8,017 nt of DNA from Nitrospina sp. (GCA_004357365.1 SMVT01000143.1:1-8017); one strand, 5' to 3'. Positions 1 to 5,062 are shown, counted from the stretch's first letter. The notes: a model not told the origin generated them from the letters alone. Translations and numbers: made by a program.

Positions 1-83
1 AGCTGGTTCATTATCATCTGGGAGAAATCGGTACCCTGCTGTCTAAAAATATGTTTCCGCCGACGCTGGCCCGCGAGCCATAA
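1..83 (+). CDS. C-terminal end of an unidentified protein (partial)
   Basis: One frame, beginning at base 3, stays open from the left edge to a TAA at 81-83 and encodes 26 residues (LVHYHLGEIGTLLSKNMFPP, then TLAREP). The other two plus frames give a stop at about base 43 or a Cys/Arg-rich, protein-unlike string, so this one is the best candidate for a real gene end. The helix-like pattern with an HYHLGE segment is not enough to name a family. The gene reads toward the next hypothetical gene, 133 bases downstream. The call rests only on reading-frame quality and could be wrong. Confidence 0.55.
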   Translation, partial: LVHYHLGEIGTLLSKNMFPPTLAREP

Positions 84-127
84 CTATTCAATTTTAAAAG
101 GGTAGTTTGGCCTTCGATGGCCTCGGC

Positions 128-156
128 TTGCGCATTTCATCCATTTTTATTACTAT
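128..156 (+). promoter_or_regulatory. weak candidate promoter upstream of the 217-573 gene
   Basis: TTGCGC at 128-133 and TACTAT at 151-156 are separated by 17 bases, placing a start site near 163 and a leader of about 54 bases before the ATG at 217. Both boxes are imperfect (3/6 and 4/6 against the sigma-70 consensus), so this is only a suggestion. Confidence 0.22.
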
Positions 157-216
157 TCGTGGGGCAGTGCTCGAGTCCGGGGTCAGGACCTCAGGAGACA
201 CACGGGGGGGGTTCGT

Positions 217-573
217 ATGTACAAATATTCTTTTAAGGGGCAGGTCCACACGGCGCGCGATTTTTTTGAGGCCCGCCACAAGGCCGGAGTGTTCCTGCCG
301 CTGACCACGTCCACCATCAGCTATTACGTGGTGCGTCTCTGGCAATGGGATGAGGCGGATCGGGATTATACCGTCGAGATCCTCAGCCCCCCGGGCTATC
401 AGATTTTTAATTCGCACGATGAGGCCATGGTCTGCTACAACACCCAGTCGGAATTCTTGCCGAGCGAAATTACGGAGGACCTCAAGCTGGAACTGGTTCA
501 AATCCACCTGGAAAAAATCTATGCACTGGAGTCCAAAGTGTTGTGCCCCCCGGTCGCCGACTGGCAATGGTAA
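217..573 (+). CDS. hypothetical protein, 118 residues
   Basis: I do not recognise this protein. It is a soluble, mildly acidic 118-residue chain with no signal peptide, membrane helix or known catalytic motif. The N-terminal half is rich in aromatic and basic residues (MYKYSFKGQVHTARDFFEAR). The middle reads like a beta-rich segment (STISYYVVRLWQWDEADRDY), the second half is probably helical (EITEDLKLELVQIHLEKIYAL, about residues 83-104), and it ends in an unusual PPVADWQW. Two cysteines lie at about residues 72 and 109. The ATG at 217 is preferred because a purine-rich block of eight G (204-211) sits 5-12 bases before it and can act as the ribosome site. A further AGGAG at 194-198 is too distant. 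A minus-strand frame across the same bases is long but composition-driven. The compact, complete reading frame with a plausible ribosome site argues for a real gene. Confidence 0.72.
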   Translation: MYKYSFKGQVHTARDFFEARHKAGVFLPLTTSTISYYVVRLWQWDEADRDYTVEILSPPGYQIFNSHDEAMVCYNTQSEFLPSEITEDLKLELVQIHLEKIYALESKVLCPPVADWQW

Positions 574-683
574 TTTTCTGTACGGATAGAAGCTACCCCC
601 ACCGGCCCTGCCAAACCTAAAATTCCCTTTAATGATATATAGTTAAAGCCGTTCTCCGGGCGAAGGTGCGCGGTTCACCGGCG

Positions 684-717
684 TTGGTATTGCCTGTTAG
701 GGGTGTTATAGTATAGA
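684..717 (+). promoter_or_regulatory. promoter of the tmRNA gene
   Basis: Two overlapping sigma-70-type arrangements are visible. TTGGTA (684-689) and TATAGT (707-712) have 17 bases between them. TTGCCT (690-695) and TATAGA (712-717) have 16 bases between them. Either would start transcription around 719-725, leaving a 5' leader of about 23-29 bases before the mature tmRNA end at 748, which RNase P would remove. Position and box quality fit a strong stable-RNA promoter. Confidence 0.55.
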
Positions 718-747
718 TGGTTACTTTTCCCGCACACCTCATTGAAT

Positions 748-1111
748 GGGGGCGATCTGGATTCGACGGGAGTATTGAGACCAAAGTTGCATGCACGGGA
801 TGCCGTTGGCCCGTAAAAAAACGGCACAAAACCATAATCGCCAACGATTATGATTATGCAGTAGCCGCGTAAATTAACTTTTACCTGGTTACCGTTCTCT
901 ATTCTTTGGTTCGTGAGGTTTAGAAGAACGTCATTTTAGCGAACGCGCTTCGTACCCAGCGTCTCGGGGGTATGCGGTGATCGAGAGACTGGTTCGAGTG
1001 AAATCCTGTTCGCGGGAGTAGCCCGGGCGAGATCCAAAACGCGGACTAAGCATGTAGACGCTTTGCGTTGACGACTTTCGGACGGGGGTTCAATTCCCCC
1101 CGCCTCCACCA
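748..1111 (+). ncRNA. ssrA: transfer-messenger RNA (tmRNA)
   Basis: This RNA rescues ribosomes stalled on broken messages, together with SmpB, and adds a degradation tag. It is the standard one-piece form, 364 bases. The 5' end GGGGGCG (748-754) pairs over seven bases (one G-U) with CGCCTCC (1101-1107), followed by discriminator A1108 and an encoded CCA (1109-1111). The conserved CTGGATTCGACGGG block lies at 757-770. The T arm is GGGGG, a TTCAATT loop and CCCCC (1084-1100). A pseudoknot 1 stem can form between GCCGT (802-806) and ACGGC (821-825). The resume codon GCC is at 840-842, after an ATAATC that corresponds to the upstream recognition sequence. The tag is ANDYDYAVAA, stop TAA at 870-872. 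It keeps the ANDxxYAxAA pattern, and its AVAA end resembles ClpXP-recognised tags. Confidence 0.97.
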
Positions 1112-1126
1112 GCGGCGTAGCGCCGC
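1112..1126 (+). terminator. GC hairpin just after the tmRNA 3' end
   Basis: GCGGCG (1112-1117) and CGCCGC (1121-1126) form a perfect six-base-pair stem with a TAG loop, starting one base after the tmRNA CCA. No T tract follows (GGCTGATTTGG), so this is not a textbook intrinsic terminator. It may instead pause polymerase or set the 3' processing boundary. Confidence 0.3.
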
Positions 1127-1264
1127 GGCTGATTTGGCTGGAACTTAGTCGAACAACACGGCCATTATCATCGCATCAACGTCCTAATAATCCGCGTTCG
1201 GACCCCTCCACCCGGCGTGAGACTCTGGACCCGATTTGGCCTTCCTTCCTGTTATGCTGATACC

Positions 1265-1648
1265 ATGAAATCGGATAAAAAATTTAAAATTGCGGCACTG
1301 CTGTTTGGGTTTTTGCTGTTTGCGGGAGTGATGGTGAAGTTGTACATGAAGGATTCCAAGACGGTACAACAAGCCATGGTCGTGAGGGCTTATTTCGTGA
1401 ACTTTTGTATGGAGAACGCACGCTATCCCCAATATGAAGAGTTTGAAAAAAAATTTCCCAAGCTGGCCCAGGACCCCGACTGGTTCTACTGGCCTGGCGA
1501 AGACTTTAAAAGCGGCACCTTTCAGTATCCGATGACCCTGCCCCTGTCCTCCGCTCCCGGCAACTCCAAATTTTCGGAATTCATGCCCATCATCTATTCT
1601 TATGCGGTGAGCAATCCCTGCAAGGTATTCTCTGGGGAACTTCTATAA
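1265..1648 (+). CDS. hypothetical membrane-anchored protein, 127 residues
   Basis: The family is not recognised. The protein has a short basic N terminus (MKSDKKFK), one hydrophobic helix at about residues 9-27 (IAALLFGFLLFAGVMVKLY), then about 100 soluble residues, so it is predicted to be N-in with the bulk outside the cytoplasm. After the helix comes a probable amphipathic helix (SKTVQQAMVVRAYFVNFCME) and then ARYPQYEEFEKKFPKL. This order loosely resembles pseudopilins, but the prepilin-peptidase site (Gly then Phe/Met with Glu at +5) is missing. A GTG at 1217 would add 16 residues that spoil the signal-anchor layout, so ATG 1265 is chosen. No Shine-Dalgarno sequence precedes it; instead TATGCT (1253-1258) lies six bases before the ATG. 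The gene ends 21 bases from the convergent DCC gene. Confidence 0.7.
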   Translation: MKSDKKFKIAALLFGFLLFAGVMVKLYMKDSKTVQQAMVVRAYFVNFCMENARYPQYEEFEKKFPKLAQDPDWFYWPGEDFKSGTFQYPMTLPLSSAPGNSKFSEFMPIIYSYAVSNPCKVFSGELL

Positions 1649-1669
1649 GCGAATTCCAAATATTAAAAT

Positions 1670-2101
1670 TTAGGTGTAAAAGCGATCTTCAAATTCGGGA
1701 TCGGGTAATGGGCAGGTGTCGTATTGGCCAAACCAGCGGTAGCGGTTTTTGGCGATTACATCGTACAGGATGTCGCGGATAAAGCGGGGGATAATGAGTG
1801 CCCCCATATACAGCGGCCACGCTCCGCCGAGATATTTGGAAATGCGGATAACGGCGGTCGATTTCGTAGTCAACCGCGTACCCTCCAAGAGCATCATGGA
1901 ATCCAGCGGACCGGATTTCAATCCATGGTCCTCCAAAACCCGGCGGCCGTAATCCGACTGCAAGGATGCCATTTTCAGCCGGCCTGTGCGGTCGATTCGC
2001 AAAATGAAATTCACACTCCGGTTACAGAGCTTGCACACCCCGTCAAACAGGATCACCGGAGGAGCGGGGGCATTGTCTTTCCGGGGATTAGAATCAGCCA
2101 T
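1670..2101 (-). CDS. DCC-family (DUF393) thiol-disulfide oxidoreductase-like protein
   Basis: This is a 143-residue DCC/DUF393 (YuxK-like) protein, close to the family's usual length. The signature DGVCKLC stands at residues 20-26, with Asp20 and the Cys23-x-x-Cys26 pair intact, after the strand PVILFDG; the family name comes from this Asp-Cys-Cys pattern. It is followed by the typical helix CNRSVNFILRIDRTGRLKMA, then an LQSDYGRR segment, a STAVIRISKYLGG segment (about 81-93), a hydrophobic stretch (WPLYMGALIIPRFIRDILYD) and a C-terminal YRWFGQYDTCPLPDPE. The fold is thioredoxin-like and a redox role is inferred from the CxxC; the physiological substrate is unknown. The start at 2101 is the only upstream ATG; the first 15 residues are Pro/Asn-rich and probably disordered. 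No Shine-Dalgarno sequence is visible, but a perfect TATAAT lies six bases upstream. Confidence 0.92.
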   Translation of the reverse strand: MADSNPRKDNAPAPPVILFDGVCKLCNRSVNFILRIDRTGRLKMASLQSDYGRRVLEDHGLKSGPLDSMMLLEGTRLTTKSTAVIRISKYLGGAWPLYMGALIIPRFIRDILYDVIAKNRYRWFGQYDTCPLPDPEFEDRFYT

Positions 2102-2107
2102 GATCCA

Positions 2108-2113
2108 ATTATA
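2108..2113 (-). promoter_or_regulatory. perfect -10 box just before the DCC gene; possible leaderless start
   Basis: Read on the minus strand, TATAAT occupies 2113-2108 and is followed by TGGATC and the ATG at 2101. The initiation point would fall on or next to the A of the ATG, giving a leaderless mRNA. No good -35 is present 16-18 bases further upstream (GAATCA or TGAATC there). Confidence 0.4.
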
Positions 2114-2195
2114 CCCTGTGGACCGCTCAATGATTCAGGTGAAAGACGTTCATCGGGTGGGATTTTTCAAATTTTGTTTTATTTTACGGCGAAAT

Positions 2196-2229
2196 CCATT
2201 AACCTGAATGAACCTTGATTTATTAATGG
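2196..2229. repeat. interrupted inverted repeat in the divergent promoter region
   Basis: CCATTAA (2196-2202) and TTAATGG (2223-2229) are perfect seven-base inverted copies with 20 bases between them. They lie between the divergent DCC and DUF3185 genes, 16 bases before the DUF3185 start. They could be an operator or half-sites, but a chance AT-rich match is also possible. Confidence 0.25.
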
Positions 2230-2245
2230 TTAAAGAGCAGAACAC

Positions 2246-2446
2246 ATGAACAATAAAGTACAGGGAGTGGTCATGCTGGCGGCGGGAGGCGCACTGTTAT
2301 TCTGGGGCTACAATATTACCCAATCAATTTCCTCCCAGATCAATCAAGCGCTGAACGGCGCCCCGCCCGATAAAGCTATGGTGATGATGGTCTTGGGTGG
2401 CCTCTGCGCGGTCTTCGGGTTTTTCAAGCTGTTCAAACTGCGATAA
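2246..2446 (+). CDS. DUF3185 family small membrane protein
   Basis: This 66-residue protein has two hydrophobic helices, at about residues 5-22 (VQGVVMLAAGGALLFWGY) and 44-63 (AMVMMVLGGLCAVFGFFKLF). They are separated by a polar loop with SISSQINQALNGAPPDK. The loop pattern ending GAPxDK followed by a Gly-Gly helix is what I recall of DUF3185, a family of short inner-membrane proteins of unknown function found mainly in proteobacteria. The length is normal for the family. The C terminus KLFKLR is basic and probably cytoplasmic, so both ends would be inside. The ATG at 2246 follows an AAAGAG-like purine stretch (2232-2237), a weak ribosome site. The gene is divergent from the DCC gene and precedes the cupin gene with 136 bases between them; there is no sign that they share an operon. 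Confidence 0.82.
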   Translation: MNNKVQGVVMLAAGGALLFWGYNITQSISSQINQALNGAPPDKAMVMMVLGGLCAVFGFFKLFKLR

Positions 2447-2499
2447 AGAATCTTCGATTCGCCCTCTCCACCCAACCCGCCACCCGCCCAACGATTCCT

Positions 2500-2522
2500 G
2501 ATTCCTCCATCCCATAGGAATC
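2500..2522 (+). repeat. hairpin overlapping the cupin gene promoter
   Basis: GATTCCT (2500-2506) and AGGAATC (2516-2522) form a perfect seven-base-pair stem with a nine-base loop. It ends directly before an extended -10 box. No T tract follows, so an operator for the cupin gene or a weak end for the DUF3185 transcript are both possible. A second GATTCCT copy starts at 2493, forming a direct repeat with the left arm. Confidence 0.35.
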
Positions 2523-2531
2523 TGGTATTAT
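2523..2531 (+). promoter_or_regulatory. extended -10 promoter element for the cupin gene
   Basis: TGGTATTAT at 2523-2531 matches the extended -10 form TGn-TATAAT with one mismatch. The matching -35 position (around 2503-2508) is poor, as is usual for extended -10 promoters. Transcription would start near 2538, about 45 bases before the ATG at 2583. Confidence 0.38.
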
Positions 2532-2582
2532 GAGTTTTAGCGACGATCCTTAACCTTTTTCAAAATTATTCAAGTGGATGCC

Positions 2583-2942
2583 ATGCCCGAGCTGTTTAAA
2601 TCGCCCACCACTATTGAAGCGGCGGGGAATATACCCAAAATCATTAAAGAGTTCATTGGCTGTGTGAACAGCAATACGAAGGATGTCAGCATCGCCAAGA
2701 TGGAGAGTCCGGCGGGCTGGGATGAACCGGGCCAAACCCCGGAGTTTGATGAATACACCGTGGTGTTGAAGGGTACTCTGTTCGTACAAACCCGGGACGA
2801 TGTTTTCGAGGTCAATGCCAATCAGTCGATCATTACACGCAAAGGAGAATGGGTGCGCTACAGCACGCCTGGGGGTGCGGAATTTTTCGCGGTCTGCCTG
2901 CCGGCCTTCACGCCGGATGCCGTTCACCGCGATGCGGAATAG
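2583..2942 (+). CDS. cupin domain protein
   Basis: This is a 119-residue single-domain cupin from ATG 2583. A GTG at 2574 would add three residues, but the MPELFKSPTTIEAAGN start fits related proteins as I remember them. The beta-barrel core runs from about residue 34 to 106: DVSIAKMESPAGW, then EFDEYTVVLKGTLFVQT (cupin motif 1 region, Gly64), then FEVNANQSIITRKGEWVRYS (motif 2 region, Gly88). The usual metal-binding His-x-His and the later His are absent; Gln51, Glu54, Glu57 and Tyr93 occupy the neighbouring positions. The fold is clear, but classical His-based metal chemistry is doubtful. EutQ-type cupins also lack these histidines, so a binding or non-metal role is possible. It stops three bases before the end of the convergent membrane protein gene. 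Confidence 0.88.
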   Translation: MPELFKSPTTIEAAGNIPKIIKEFIGCVNSNTKDVSIAKMESPAGWDEPGQTPEFDEYTVVLKGTLFVQTRDDVFEVNANQSIITRKGEWVRYSTPGGAEFFAVCLPAFTPDAVHRDAE

Positions 2943-2945
2943 CCG

Positions 2946-3344
2946 TCAAGTATTCATGGGTTGTTTCTCGCCCAGCGAGTAACGCACCACATCTACAAAA
3001 TCGATCACCAGCGACAACCCGTTAACGACGATCACGGACATCAGCCAGTACAGGAACCATCCCGCCGCGTTCCCCTGCAGGACCACCTGGGCATACCAGA
3101 CGACCTGCGGCGTCCAGGCAATCAAATGTCCCAAACCCAACAGCCGGACAAATCCCTTTTTGACATAAATGCCCCACATGATCAGGAATGCGAGCATCAG
3201 GCAGGCCAGGGCCATCTGCCCCTCCGGGGTGCGGATGTAAACCAGGCCGCCCACCATATTGACCAAAGCCAGCACTCCCACCCAGAGATTCCAGGGAAAT
3301 TTCATCGCAATAATCTGCTTGTTCAACTGAATCATGGATTTCAT
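2946..3344 (-). CDS. four-helix membrane protein of unknown function
   Basis: This 132-residue protein has four predicted membrane helices at about residues 19-37 (NLWVGVLALVNMVGGLVYI), 43-61 (QMALACLMLAFLIMWGIYV), 66-86 (around LGHLIAWTPQVVWYAQ) and 94-113 (AGWFLYWLMSVIVVNGLSLV). The last helix is followed by a conserved-looking polar tail IDFVDVVRYSLGEK. Helices 3 and 4 are rich in Trp and Tyr. The loop KKGFVR between helices 2 and 3 is positive, suggesting N-in and C-in ends. I do not recognise a named family. The start at 3344 is well supported: a GGAGGT ribosome site (3353-3348 on the minus strand) stands three bases before the ATG. An internal ATG at residue 14 is a weaker choice. The gene is divergent from tag and its stop is three bases from the cupin stop, so the two 3' ends may interfere. 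Confidence 0.8.
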   Translation of the reverse strand: MKSMIQLNKQIIAMKFPWNLWVGVLALVNMVGGLVYIRTPEGQMALACLMLAFLIMWGIYVKKGFVRLLGLGHLIAWTPQVVWYAQVVLQGNAAGWFLYWLMSVIVVNGLSLVIDFVDVVRYSLGEKQPMNT

Positions 3345-3418
3345 ACCACCTCCGTCAATTTTTCAAATCCTGTTGATTGGTCTTGGAGCGGGGCTAAACC
3401 TTACACACAAACCGGTCC

Positions 3419-3446
3419 GTGACATTCTTTTAATTCCTTATAAAAT
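3419..3446 (+). promoter_or_regulatory. promoter of tag
   Basis: GTGACA (3419-3424, 5/6 match to the -35) and TAAAAT (3441-3446, 5/6 match to the -10) are 16 bases apart. The start site would be near 3453, giving a leader of about 24 bases that carries a GGGAAGAG ribosome site at 3463-3470. Confidence 0.6.
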
Positions 3447-3476
3447 AAAGCCTTCTTTGAGCGGGAAGAGCAGTTT

Positions 3477-4037
3477 ATGAAGACACGATGCGAATGGACA
3501 AATTCCAAAAATCCATTGATGGTAGCCTATCATGACCGGGAATGGGGTAAGCCCCTGAAAAACGACCGTAAACTGTTCGAGCTTTTCATCCTGGAGGGGG
3601 CGCAGGCGGGGCTGTCCTGGGAAATCATCCTCAACCGGCGGGAGAATTACCGGAAAACATTCAAACAATTCGATCCGGAAAAACTGGCCCGACTGACCGA
3701 TCGGCAACTGGAAAAGATTTTGAAGGACCCGGGAATTATCCGCAATCGGCTCAAGGTTTATTCGGTGCGATTGAACGCCCGCGTTTATCTGGAGGTTCGT
3801 GAGGAATTTGGAACGTTCAGCAAATACCTCTGGTCCTTTGTCGGCGGCACACCCATCCAAAACAGATGGAAAACACTTTCGGAGATCCCGGTGACCACGC
3901 CCGAAAGCGACGCCATGAGCCGGGATTTGAAAAAGCGCGGATTCAAATTCGTCGGCAGTACCATCTGTTATGCCTTCATGCAGGCCGCCGGCATGGTCAA
4001 CGACCATACGGTGACTTGTTTTCGATTCAGGAAATAA
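3477..4037 (+). CDS. tag: DNA-3-methyladenine glycosylase I
   Basis: Tag removes 3-methyladenine from alkylated DNA as the first step of base excision repair. The product has 186 residues, matching the E. coli protein's length, and aligns with it throughout. The four zinc ligands are all present: Cys5 (KTRCEW), His19 (AYHDREWG), His177 and Cys181 (NDHTVTC), as is the catalytic-pocket Glu40 in LEGAQAGLSW, with Tyr18 and Trp48 that help hold the base. The blocks RRENYRKTF, GIIRNRLK, LWSFVGG and KRGFKFVGSTICYAFMQA are the usual family landmarks. The ATG at 3477 is set by the Cys5 position and by a GGGAAGAG ribosome site six bases upstream. It has its own promoter and is followed by a hairpin, so it is probably a single-gene unit. 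This is a constitutive Tag-type enzyme, not the AlkA type. Confidence 0.97.
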   Translation: MKTRCEWTNSKNPLMVAYHDREWGKPLKNDRKLFELFILEGAQAGLSWEIILNRRENYRKTFKQFDPEKLARLTDRQLEKILKDPGIIRNRLKVYSVRLNARVYLEVREEFGTFSKYLWSFVGGTPIQNRWKTLSEIPVTTPESDAMSRDLKKRGFKFVGSTICYAFMQAAGMVNDHTVTCFRFRK

Positions 4038-4091
4038 TAGGCTCTTAGATCTGTAGGGTTTTGGGCTGGGGTGGCAGGTGCCAGGTGGCTT

Positions 4092-4123
4092 GGGGGGGCG
4101 GGAAAGTTTGCCCCCCTTCTCTA
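4092..4123 (+). terminator. GC-rich hairpin after tag
   Basis: GGGGGGC (4093-4099) and GCCCCCC (4110-4116) form a seven-base-pair stem with a ten-base loop, followed by TTCTCTA. The T tract is poor, but the position, 55 bases after the tag stop and before the next promoter, fits a terminator. A smaller TGGCA/TGCCA palindrome lies at 4072-4083. Confidence 0.45.
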
Positions 4124-4130
4124 TACCCTG

Positions 4131-4160
4131 TTCACAAAGAGGTTTTTCCTGTTGTATGAT
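4131..4160 (+). promoter_or_regulatory. candidate promoter of the lipoprotein-like gene
   Basis: TTCACA (4131-4136) and TATGAT (4155-4160) are 18 bases apart, each 5/6 to the sigma-70 consensus. The start would be near 4167, leaving a leader of about 90 bases before the ATG at 4256. Confidence 0.45.
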
Positions 4161-4255
4161 AGGGCCTGATTTTTACCAGGCCCCGGGGACTCCATAACCG
4201 GCCCGTTTCCAGGGCCACTTTAAAATTCATTCGAGTCCTATTGACCCAAAACCGT

Positions 4256-4637
4256 ATGAAACTAATCGATCTGTATTCATTCCGCAAGGCAGTCCTTTGT
4301 CATTCTCTGTTTAATTGCAGGCGCTTTGTTGCTGTCATCCTGTGGCAATTCCGATGCCGAATTTCAGATCAAAAAATTATGTTTCCGGGTGAAAACCGGC
4401 GAATCGATTATGGATGTCGTCTCCCGCGCAGGCAAAGTGGAATTCGATAAATACTGGCTGGAGAAATTCGATCAAAAACCTCCCGACGGAAAAATCATCG
4501 GAGTTATCCGGCCCAGAGACCTTGAGAAAAAAACCGAGAAACTGAAAAAACTGAAGAGCCCACAAGAGTGGAGCCATGGCCAATTCAACGCCATGATCCA
4601 GGAATTCGGCTTCTCCCGCCATGTCTGCTCGGTTTAG
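4256..4637 (+). CDS. small lipoprotein-like protein with an apparent +1 frameshift in its signal peptide
   Basis: The reading frame ending at TAG 4635-4637 encodes a hydrophobic stretch VILCLIAGALLLSSCGNS, a good lipoprotein signal (lipobox Leu-Ser-Ser-Cys, cysteine at 4341-4343), then about 98 residues of charged, mostly helical protein (KTGESIMDVVSRAGKV, PRDLEKKTEKLKKLK, ending GFSRHVCSV). This frame has no ATG or GTG before the lipobox; its first start-like codon is TTG 4326, inside the hydrophobic core, and a TAA closes it upstream at 4263. ATG 4256 opens the neighbouring frame with a proper signal start, MKLIDLYSFRKAVL. Skipping one base within the TTT at 4296-4298 joins them into a well-formed 126-residue lipoprotein. 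The cause may be a sequencing error, a recent mutation or programmed frameshifting. No family is recognised and no Shine-Dalgarno sequence is seen. Confidence 0.6.
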
Positions 4638-4758
4638 TTGACCCGGGATAAAGTGCGCAGCAAAAAGGTTATCGCGGTCGACTAACCGAAGCTGTATTCG
4701 CGATACCGAAAATTATTGCGCCCTCTAAGGAGACTTTCCGGGCTCCCTGGAGGCCGCC

Positions 4759-4802
4759 ATGCTCTCGAGGGCGCCCCAGACGCTGGTAAAGGAGCATTTT
4801 TT
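4759..4802 (+). terminator. intrinsic terminator-like hairpin after the lipoprotein gene
   Basis: ATGCTCT (4759-4765) pairs with GGAGCAT (4791-4797), with one G-U pair, and a run of T follows directly (4797-4802). The large loop holds a GGGCGCCC palindrome and a small CAG-ACG-CTG stem. The T run makes this the best terminator candidate in the window. Confidence 0.5.
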
Positions 4803-4898
4803 CAGGTATTTAGTTCTTACTGGGAATTCAGGGGCTGGTATTGAATATTTTCAACCATCCAAAAATCCAATCCATTAAAAGAGGGGGTTACGAGGGGA

Positions 4899-4923
4899 AT
4901 CCCAAGACCCTTGGGATATTTTG
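4899..4923 (+). terminator. perfect eight-base-pair hairpin with T-rich tail
   Basis: ATCCCAAG (4899-4906) and CTTGGGAT (4910-4917) form a perfect stem with a three-base loop, followed by ATTTTG. No clear gene ends just upstream, so if it is a terminator it closes either readthrough from the lipoprotein gene or an unannotated short transcript. Confidence 0.45.
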
Positions 4924-5003
4924 CCGGTGTTGAGCCAGGCGCCCGGCCGTGACCGGATATGAATGGAAATTAAGGGTTTTCATTTTAAATAAGAGCCTTA
5001 CAA

Positions 5004-5009
5004 TATATT
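5004..5009 (+). promoter_or_regulatory. candidate -10 for the response regulator-kinase pair
   Basis: TATATT at 5004-5009 (5/6 to consensus) lies in an AT-rich block about 50 bases before the ATG at 5063. No good -35 stands at the right distance (TCATTT at 4980-4985, spacing 18). The location is sensible but the call is tentative. Confidence 0.28.
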
Positions 5010-5062
5010 AGATATCCCTTTTAAATTTCTGCCGATCCAAGGTCCTTTTGTCACGGGTAATT

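Larger units (their letters stand above)
4638..5062. other. 425-base region without a convincing gene
   Basis: I find no supportable coding region on either strand here. The stretch holds an interrupted inverted repeat TATCGCG (4670-4676) / CGCGATA (4699-4705), a terminator-like hairpin at 4759-4802, a second hairpin at 4899-4917, and a very AT-rich segment at about 4975-5030 that probably contains the promoter of the response-regulator gene. A small RNA or a decayed gene between 4640 and 4800 is possible but not demonstrated. Confidence 0.5.

Noticed and set aside
94..567. Long minus-strand open frame opposite the 217-573 gene
   Set aside because: It has no visible ribosome site, covers both the gene and its upstream region, and its translation lacks any recognisable domain. 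The plus-strand frame has a better start and amino-acid pattern.
1084..1111. tmRNA 3' end as an integration (att) site
   Set aside because: tmRNA 3' ends are common phage and island targets, but no integrase gene or second copy of this sequence is present in the window.
1724..2218. Plus-strand open frame opposite the DCC gene
   Set aside because: The DCC signature on the minus strand is clear, and the plus-strand translation looks like an antisense artefact rich in His, Gln and Arg without a domain.
2550..2927. Minus-strand open frame opposite the cupin gene
   Set aside because: It is antisense to a recognisable cupin domain with a sensible promoter and start; no independent evidence supports it.
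3438..4007. 189-residue open frame antisense to tag
   Set aside because: The plus strand is an unambiguous, full-length Tag with all zinc ligands; the antisense frame is a codon-bias shadow.
4241..4450. 69-residue frame starting at TTG 4241 as an independent gene
   Set aside because: After the first 14 residues from ATG 4256 its translation turns Cys/Arg-rich and protein-unlike, while the neighbouring frame gives the lipobox. It is better read as the 5' part of a frameshifted lipoprotein gene.
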